From Deltaproteobacteria bacterium (GTDB taxonomy: Bacteria; Desulfobacterota; DSM-4660; Desulfatiglandales; HGW-15), in assembly GCA_016930795.1 (NCBI GenBank), contig JAFGFY010000228.1:1-37037 (forward strand): DNA of 37,037 bases. The letters are read 5' to 3'. Of the stretch, positions 32,051-37,037 are shown piece by piece. Every line of letters starts with the position of its first letter. Positions within the stretch are counted from its first letter, which is position 1. The notes below the pieces were generated by a model, which was given only the letters and a program-made list of their open reading frames with translations, ran no database searches and was not told where the DNA came from. The translations under genes and the position numbers were made by a program.

Positions 32051-34567
32051 ATGGAAAAAGTATTTACAAACTGCACGAATGAAGGGCCGATTACCGTAAC
32101 CGTCAAAGATGGGAAGGTTACCCGGATACAGCCCCTGGTGATGAAGGAAAGCGATTTTAAGCCATGGACGATTGAGGCCGGAGGGAAGAAATATACACCG
32201 CCCTTAAAGGCCAATCTCGCGCCTTTTATCCATGCCGAAAGAACGAGGTTATATTCACCGGACCGCATCAAATATCCCCTTAAAAGGATAGACTTTGATC
32301 CCAATGGTAAACGTAATCAGGAAAATAGGGGTATTTCCGGTTATGAACGCATCAGCTGGGACGAGGCCCTTGATATCACTGTTGGAGAGATAAAGCGTAT
32401 TAGGAAGGCTTATGGAGGAGCGGCAATCACGGGTCTGACCTCTTCACATCATAACTGGGGGATTGTGGGTTACAAGATGGGACCCTTTCTCCGTTTTATG
32501 GGCATGCTGGAGTACACGCCGGTCTTTGATAACCCGGACAGCTGGGAAGGCTGGCACTGGGGGGCGACCCACGCATGGGGATTTTACTGGAGGCTGGGCA
32601 TGCCCGAGCAATATGATCTGCTTGAAGACACATTAAAGCACGCGGAGATGATCGTTTTCTGGTCGAATGATCCTGATTCAACGAGGGCGATATACTCGGG
32701 ACAGGACTCTGTGATATGGCGACAGTGGCTGAAGGAAAAGGGTGTGAAAATGATATTTCTGGATCCCTATTACAACTACACAGCCGCGCACATGGACGGC
32801 ACATGGATGCCGTTACGGCCGGATTCCGGGGCGGCGCTGGCCATGGCTATAGCCTTTACGTGGATCACGGATGATACTTATGACAAGAAATATGTAAAAG
32901 ACCGGACATTAGGATTTGAAGAATTCAGGAAGCATATCCTGGGAGAGGACGACGGACAGCCCAAGACCCCGGAGTGGGCAGCCGGTGAATCGGGGATTCC
33001 AGCCCGTAAAATCAGATCCCTGGCACGGGAATGGGCGGCGAAGAAGACGGTTCTTTCCGCTGGAACGAGAGGTGGAGAAGGCGGGGCCTGCAGAACGGCC
33101 TTTGGTACTGAATGGGCAAGGCTAATGGTGCTTCTTCAGGCCATGCAGGGTCTTGGGAAACCGGGAAGGAGCATATGGGGGACGGCCATGGGGGCCCCTT
33201 CTGATACCAAATACTATTTTCCGGGTTACGCGGATCTTGATACGAGGATGGCGATCACTAGGGCCGCGAGACTCAAAATTAACAACCCGACGAAACAGCG
33301 CCTTTACAGGCTGACCCTGCCTGACGCTGTCCTGAACCCTCCAATCAGCTGGAAAGGTGAAGGATTCTGCGGCCAATCCCTGGATCAGCAGTTTATTCCC
33401 TATACCTATCCAATGGAAGGATACCCTGAAGTAAAGTTGTTCTATCGTTACGGTGGGAGTTTTATGGGTACCATGTCTGACACAAACAAATGGGTTCGGA
33501 TGTATCAAAGTCCGAAGCTGGAATTCGTTGTTAACCAGGACTGCTGGTGGAGCAGTGAAACCAATTTCGCGGACATTATTCTTCCTGCCTGCACCCATAT
33601 TGAGCGGGATGATCTTGGCGAATGGGCGGCGGCCGGCGGCTACAGCAGCCATGGGAGCAATGGATGCAATTTCAGGATCATCGTTCGCCAGGAAAAGTGT
33701 ATAGAGCCTTTGTGGGAGTCAAAATCAGACTATGAGATCCTTTCTCTACTCGCAGAAAGACTGGGTATGAGGGAAGAATATACGGATGGCGGAAGGACCG
33801 AGATGGACTGGGCCAGGGCCTATTACGAGATATCCGACCTGCCCAAGCTGATGAGCTGGGAGGAGTTTAATAAGAAGAAGTACATTGTCATAAGCCCCGG
33901 GGATGATTATAAACCCACGCCGGCGCTGCGCTGGTTTGCCGAAGGTCGGAAATGTGACACCCCCGACCCGCTCAACCCCAAACGTAAGACAGATAAGGAA
34001 GACGAACTGGGGACCTATAGCGGGAAGATAGAGTTTGTGTCTCAAAGCTTGAAGCAAAATCTGCCTGATGATGACGAGAGGCCGCCGCTGCCTCACTATA
34101 TTATTAGCTGGGAAGGGCACAGGAGTGAGTTGAGAAAGAAGTATCCCCTTCAGATCATCAGTCCTCATCCGAGGTTCTCATTCCATACCCATTATGACAA
34201 GCACGCCGAGTGGCTGAATGAGATTCCCGGTCATCGTATCATCAAAGACAATTATGCCTGGTGGCCTGTGAGGATAAACCCGGCAGATGCCGCCGAACGC
34301 GGTATTTATAACAATGATATCGTGAAACTATATAATGACCGTGGCACGGTCCTCTGCATAGCCGTGATCACCGAACGGGTGCCGGCGGGTGTTATTCACA
34401 GTTATGGGTCCTCGGCCAATTATGACCCCCTGGAGCCTGGCAATGCAGTATCCGTTGACCGGGGCGGATGTGTGAATATCCTTACGTCATCCAGGATGAT
34501 GTCTCAAAACGCGCCGGGCATGACGCCCAATTCATGTCTTATTGAAATAGAAAAGTGGGAGGGTTAA
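32051..34567 (+). CDS. Molybdopterin oxidoreductase, pyrogallol-phloroglucinol transhydroxylase-like large subunit
   Basis: An 838-residue member of the DMSO-reductase family. Unlike most of the family it has no N-terminal Cys cluster (start MEKVFTNCTNEGPITVTVKD) and no Tat signal, so it should be cytoplasmic, as is transhydroxylase of Pelobacter acidigallici (about 875 residues). Candidate active-site residues are His133 in LTSSHHNWG, Tyr141, and Asp163-Ser164-Trp165 in FDNPDSW. From memory of the P. acidigallici structure, the Mo-ligand Ser175, Asp174, His144 and Tyr152 have the same mutual spacing. Later landmarks are GTRGGEGG, NQDCWWSSETNFADIILPACTHIERDD and a C-terminal pterin domain with GNAVSVDRGG. 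ATG 32051 follows AAAGGA. The FeS partner starts four bases after its stop. Acetylene hydratase and resorcinol hydroxylase are relatives, so the substrate remains to be tested. Confidence 0.88.
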   Translation: MEKVFTNCTNEGPITVTVKDGKVTRIQPLVMKESDFKPWTIEAGGKKYTPPLKANLAPFIHAERTRLYSPDRIKYPLKRIDFDPNGKRNQENRGISGYERISWDEALDITVGEIKRIRKAYGGAAITGLTSSHHNWGIVGYKMGPFLRFMGMLEYTPVFDNPDSWEGWHWGATHAWGFYWRLGMPEQYDLLEDTLKHAEMIVFWSNDPDSTRAIYSGQDSVIWRQWLKEKGVKMIFLDPYYNYTAAHMDGTWMPLRPDSGAALAMAIAFTWITDDTYDKKYVKDRTLGFEEFRKHILGEDDGQPKTPEWAAGESGIPARKIRSLAREWAAKKTVLSAGTRGGEGGACRTAFGTEWARLMVLLQAMQGLGKPGRSIWGTAMGAPSDTKYYFPGYADLDTRMAITRAARLKINNPTKQRLYRLTLPDAVLNPPISWKGEGFCGQSLDQQFIPYTYPMEGYPEVKLFYRYGGSFMGTMSDTNKWVRMYQSPKLEFVVNQDCWWSSETNFADIILPACTHIERDDLGEWAAAGGYSSHGSNGCNFRIIVRQEKCIEPLWESKSDYEILSLLAERLGMREEYTDGGRTEMDWARAYYEISDLPKLMSWEEFNKKKYIVISPGDDYKPTPALRWFAEGRKCDTPDPLNPKRKTDKEDELGTYSGKIEFVSQSLKQNLPDDDERPPLPHYIISWEGHRSELRKKYPLQIISPHPRFSFHTHYDKHAEWLNEIPGHRIIKDNYAWWPVRINPADAAERGIYNNDIVKLYNDRGTVLCIAVITERVPAGVIHSYGSSANYDPLEPGNAVSVDRGGCVNILTSSRMMSQNAPGMTPNSCLIEIEKWEG

Positions 34568-34571
34568 TAGA

Positions 34572-35411
34572 ATGGCCAGATACGGAATGGTAATAGATAT
34601 AGACAGATGTAATGGCTGCTATAACTGCTTTCTAGCGTGCAAAGATGAATTTTCAGGGAATAATTACCCTCCTTTCTCCGCGCCGCAGCCGAATAAAGGA
34701 AAATCGTGGATGCGTTTAACCGAAAAGGAAAGGGGCACGTGTCCTAAAGTCAAGGTGGATTATATCCCTTTACCCTGCCTCCAGTGCGCTGACGCGCCCT
34801 GTGTCAACAAGGCGGTTAATGGTGAGGTCTATCGGCGTCCGGATGGCATTGTCCTGATTGATCCTGAAAAAGCCGTCGGAAAAAGGGAGATTGTCTCCTC
34901 ATGTCCACATAGGGTGATTACCTGGAATGAGGAAAAAAACATTCCCCAAAAATGTACCTTTTGCGTCCATCTGCTTGAACAGGGATGGAAAGAACCACGG
35001 TGTGTTGAGGCCTGTCCCACCGGGGCGCTGCTGTTTGGCGATCTGGATGATCCGGAAAGCGAAATTTCTAGGGCGGTAAAATCCCCCGGCATAGAGGAAT
35101 TAAATCCTGAATACGGACTGAAACCCAATGTCCTGTATCGCAATCTGCCAAAGCGCTTTATCGCGGGAGAGGTCTTGCTGGCAGACCAGCAGGAGGCCTG
35201 TGCCGATGGGATTAAGGTCACTTTAAAAGATAAGGCGGGAAAACAGGTCTGCGAGACCGATTTCCTGGGTGATTTTGAATTCGACGGACTGGCACCGAAT
35301 CAAACATATCAGATTGTGATCGAACACAAAAGATATGCTCGTCAATCCATCGAAGTCAAAACGGACTCCAATGTCAACCTGGGCGAAATCATGCTGAACC
35401 CCGCGGGATAA
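34572..35411 (+). CDS. Transhydroxylase small subunit: ferredoxin-type FeS protein with C-terminal beta domain
   Basis: The 279-residue subunit begins with four-cluster-type ferredoxin motifs: CNGCYNCFLACKDEF (11-26 region), CLQCADAPC, CPHR, CTFC and CVEACPTGALLFG. It resembles the electron-transfer subunits of DMSO-reductase-like enzymes. From about residue 200 a non-FeS domain follows (EVLLADQQEACADGIKVTL... to NVNLGEIML), with the look of a transthyretin/Cna-B-like beta sandwich. The beta subunit of pyrogallol transhydroxylase (about 274 residues) is known for just such an extra C-terminal beta domain, which supports the assignment of the pair. Strong GGGAGG precedes the ATG. The tail of a second copy of this gene is found at 12362-12424. 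Confidence 0.9.
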   Translation: MARYGMVIDIDRCNGCYNCFLACKDEFSGNNYPPFSAPQPNKGKSWMRLTEKERGTCPKVKVDYIPLPCLQCADAPCVNKAVNGEVYRRPDGIVLIDPEKAVGKREIVSSCPHRVITWNEEKNIPQKCTFCVHLLEQGWKEPRCVEACPTGALLFGDLDDPESEISRAVKSPGIEELNPEYGLKPNVLYRNLPKRFIAGEVLLADQQEACADGIKVTLKDKAGKQVCETDFLGDFEFDGLAPNQTYQIVIEHKRYARQSIEVKTDSNVNLGEIMLNPAG

Positions 35412-35466
35412 AATATGGAGAAAGCGCAATCGGGCAATAACCTGAACGTATCATTTGGAGAAGCGT

Positions 35467-35793
35467 ATGAAAACTATTAGGGATGCCGCCGGCACACCTT
35501 ATGAGGCGCCCAAACATTTCAATGTCTATGGGTTGCAGAAGTTTGTCGAAGAATCCAAACGTGTAAAGGTCTTTTACTCCTATTTCCAACCCAACGGCGG
35601 TGCTGAAATGTCCGGTTCGCCAACGGAGAAGATCTACTACATCGTCAAGGGCTCCATCACCGTCAACGGGAGGGATGAAAGCCACACCCTGAATCAGGGG
35701 GACTTGATTTTCATAGGCGCCAATGAAGAACGCGAAATGATTATCAATGACGGTAAACCGGCTGAGGTACTGGTATTCATCATCACGCCTTAG
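35467..35793 (+). CDS. Small cupin-domain protein linked to the transhydroxylase
   Basis: A 108-residue single-domain cupin. The core reads FQPNGGAEMSGSPTEKIYYIVKGSITVNG (first motif; it lacks the usual metal-binding HxH and has only Glu), then NQGDLIFIGANEEREMIIN (second motif; PGD is NQGD and the usual H is absent). Missing histidines suggest it is not a classical metalloenzyme; a binding or stabilising role is possible. ATG 35467 was chosen with GGAG six bases upstream. A nearly colinear but stop-interrupted copy is at 11898-12230, in the same position relative to a transhydroxylase FeS tail, so the cupin is a stable part of the cassette. Confidence 0.82.
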   Translation: MKTIRDAAGTPYEAPKHFNVYGLQKFVEESKRVKVFYSYFQPNGGAEMSGSPTEKIYYIVKGSITVNGRDESHTLNQGDLIFIGANEEREMIINDGKPAEVLVFIITP

Positions 35794-35802
35794 TCACGCT
35801 AA

Positions 35803-35853
35803 ATCAACCTGAATGAGAAGGTGCATGTAACCGGTGCGGGAAACATACTCTGA
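35803..35853 (+). pseudogene. N-terminal stub of an SDR gene
   Basis: Ten bases after the cupin stop, the frame reads INLNEKVHVTGAGNIL then TGA. This is the start of an SDR Rossmann fold (compare IFDLSNKVALVNGGAGGIG at 11062). No ATG remains. In the other cassette the SDR directly follows the cupin, so the stub marks where the SDR was deleted here. The evidence is 16 residues plus conserved gene order. Confidence 0.6.
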
Positions 35854-35896
35854 AGGCTATGATCACGTAACACCAGATAAGATAGCCAATATTATG

Positions 35897-35925
35897 TTGA
35901 TTGATAAAAATTTTTGTGATAATTG
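35897..35925 (+). promoter_or_regulatory. Possible promoter of the ADP-forming acyl-CoA synthetase genes
   Basis: TTGATT (35897-35902), a 17-base A/T-rich spacer and TAATTG (35920-35925) lie 95 bases before the ATG at 36020. The match is modest. The genes may instead be read through from the transhydroxylase transcript. Confidence 0.3.
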
Positions 35926-36019
35926 TCATTTTTAATGAATTCACTAGAGATCCATTAGTATCAAGATCGTGGATGTTCCAAACCAATCCACAGTTTCGTG
36001 ATATTGTAAAGGGGGGGTA

Positions 36020-36718
36020 ATGAAGCCAAAAGAAATTCTGGCTCAAGCCAGGCAAGAGAATCGCACTGTTCTTACCGAAATTGAAGCCAAGCAGATTCTG
36101 ATCCAGTCGGGCATCAATTGTACGGACACGCAATTGGCCGCGACTAAAGAGGCGGCTGTAGAGTTGAGTGAGAAATTCGGATATCCCGTAGTATTGAAAG
36201 TTTCTTCAATCGATATCAGCCATAAGAGTGACGCCGGTGGCGTGAAGGTCAATCTGAAGAGCAAAGCCGAGGTCGAGAAGGCTTACGATGCGATCATGCG
36301 GTCCTGTAAGGCCGCGGTTCCCACGGCTAACATAGAGGGTGTTTCGGTACAACCCATGGGAAAATCCGGCACCGAAGTCATCATAGGTATGATCAAGGAC
36401 CCCAGCTTTGGTCCTGTGATCATGTTCGGCTTGGGCGGCGTATTCGTGGAAGTATTGAAGGATGTCGCCTTCCGCATCATACCCATCGAAGAGTCCGACG
36501 CCGAGGATATGATCAACGAGATCAAGGGCAAGAAATTGCTGGAAGGCTATCGCGGCCAAGAACCGGCTGATGTGGCCTATCTGCAGCGGATGCTTCTGAA
36601 ACTTTCCGACTTCGTCAATGAGACACCGGAAATTGAAGAAATCGACATGAACCCGGTATTCTGTTACAAGGACGGAGCCGTGGTTGTGGACGCGCGCATC
36701 ATTCTTTCGGCCGCATAA
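36020..36718 (+). CDS. ADP-forming acyl-CoA synthetase, beta (ATP-grasp) subunit
   Basis: The 232-residue protein is the ATP-grasp_5 subunit of NDP-forming acyl-CoA synthetases (acetyl-CoA synthetase, ADP-forming; EC 6.2.1.13 type). These conserve the thioester energy of an acyl-CoA as ATP, or form acyl-CoA at the cost of ATP. Motifs: YPVVLKVSSIDISHKSDAGGV (ATP-binding Lys and the adjacent His), GTEVIIGMIKDPSFGPVIMFGLGG, and EIDMNPVF with the Mg-binding acid/Asn. A GGGGGGG-rich ribosome binding site precedes the ATG. The alpha subunit starts 101 bases downstream. A fragment of a second copy is at 9260-9370. Confidence 0.93.
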   Translation: MKPKEILAQARQENRTVLTEIEAKQILIQSGINCTDTQLAATKEAAVELSEKFGYPVVLKVSSIDISHKSDAGGVKVNLKSKAEVEKAYDAIMRSCKAAVPTANIEGVSVQPMGKSGTEVIIGMIKDPSFGPVIMFGLGGVFVEVLKDVAFRIIPIEESDAEDMINEIKGKKLLEGYRGQEPADVAYLQRMLLKLSDFVNETPEIEEIDMNPVFCYKDGAVVVDARIILSAA

Positions 36719-36819
36719 ACCTCGTGTGGGCTGCGAGCCGCTTAAGGACACTCTTATAGGACGACAATCTTTTGGATTGATAATGTATAAAAATACGATA
36801 AAAGGAATGGTGAATAATC

Positions 36820-37037
36820 ATGGAATTGATGGATCGATTTTTCAAACCGAGATCCGTGGCAGTCATCGGCGCCAGTGGAACTCCCGGAAAACTGGGCTAT
36901 GTCATTGTAAAAAATATCGCTGATAGTGACTTCTCTGGTGAGGTCTATCCGGTCAATCCGAAATCAGATGAGATATTGGGGTATAAGGTTTATCGCAGCG
37001 TAACAGAGATACCCGGTGAGGTTGACCTTGTCGTCAC
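36820..37037 (+). CDS. ADP-forming acyl-CoA synthetase, alpha (CoA-binding) subunit, cut by window end
   Basis: The first 72 residues are visible: MELMDRFFKPRSVAVIGAS followed by GTPGKLGYVIVKNI. This is the CoA-binding Rossmann domain (PRSVAVIGASG) that begins the alpha subunit, which continues with a ligase domain carrying the phosphorylated His. An in-frame ATG at 36829 is an alternative start. The beta subunit is immediately upstream. Order beta-alpha as separate genes is one of the known arrangements of this enzyme. Confidence 0.9.
   Translation, partial: MELMDRFFKPRSVAVIGASGTPGKLGYVIVKNIADSDFSGEVYPVNPKSDEILGYKVYRSVTEIPGEVDLVV

Noticed and set aside
1-37037. CRISPR arrays, tRNA or rRNA genes, integrase or transposase genes
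   Set aside because: None was recognised on either strand. Mobile DNA is suggested only by small palindromic repeats and gene scars.

Overview
The window looks like chromosomal DNA of a strictly anaerobic, metabolically versatile bacterium. A Desulfobacterota-like (former Deltaproteobacteria) sulfate reducer or syntroph fits best. That is an inference from gene content: TRAP transporter, 2-hydroxyacyl-CoA dehydratase with its activase, large flavin/4Fe-4S ene-reductases, ADP-forming acyl-CoA synthetase, a molybdenum transhydroxylase and a GAF/PAS hybrid kinase. No rRNA, tRNA or CRISPR was seen.

Layout. 1-563 (-) is the start of an SDR whose end lies outside the window. 1269-4367 (+) is a hybrid histidine kinase. 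4785-7947 (+) holds two tandem paralogous acyl-CoA synthetases. 8488-9189 (+) is an FmdE-type protein with a zinc ribbon. 9212-12424 (-) is a decayed cassette: tail of a transhydroxylase FeS subunit, a stop-interrupted cupin, an intact SDR, two intact cyclase-family hydrolases, and a fragment fusing an ADP-forming acyl-CoA synthetase start to an SDR tail. 12477-14838 (-) has a dehydratase activase, one dehydratase subunit and the stub of a second. 15341-16108 (+) is an SDR, followed by a HAD fragment. 16711-21456 (-) has an ene-reductase, a UbiA prenyltransferase and a lipoprotein carboxylesterase. 21664-22206 (+) is a nitroreductase. 22311-25153 (-) is a TRAP transporter. 25409-28502 (+) has a GPH symporter, a TauE/SafE permease, a BlaI-family repressor with its own operators and a small lipoprotein. 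28634-30733 (-) is a second ene-reductase, divergent from a tandem Lrp-like regulator (31039, +). Then come the molybdopterin large subunit (32051), its FeS subunit (34572), a cupin (35467), an SDR relic, and ADP-forming acyl-CoA synthetase beta (36020) and alpha (36820, cut by the window end).

Main result. The pair at 32051-35411 has the architecture of pyrogallol-phloroglucinol transhydroxylase / resorcinol hydroxylase: a large subunit without an N-terminal FeS motif, and an FeS subunit with an extra C-terminal beta domain. The minus-strand locus at 9212-12424 still carries the tail of such an FeS subunit, then cupin, SDR, two cyclases and the start of the ADP-forming synthetase. The plus-strand locus has the same order, but its SDR is reduced to a stub and its cyclases are gone. 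The two loci are best read as complementary decayed copies of one cassette: transhydroxylase L - S - cupin - SDR - cyclase - cyclase - acyl-CoA synthetase beta - alpha. This suggests a pathway of aromatic transhydroxylation, NAD(P)H ring reduction, hydrolytic ring opening of a cyclic dione, and CoA activation, as expected for anaerobic degradation of trihydroxybenzenes or other polyphenols. The exact substrate is not shown by the sequence.

A second theme is a family of near-consensus sigma-70 promoters (TTGACA, 17 nt, then a TAT-type -10) with shared spacer and leader sequence in front of otherwise unrelated genes on both strands. This may be common control of the accessory catabolic genes.
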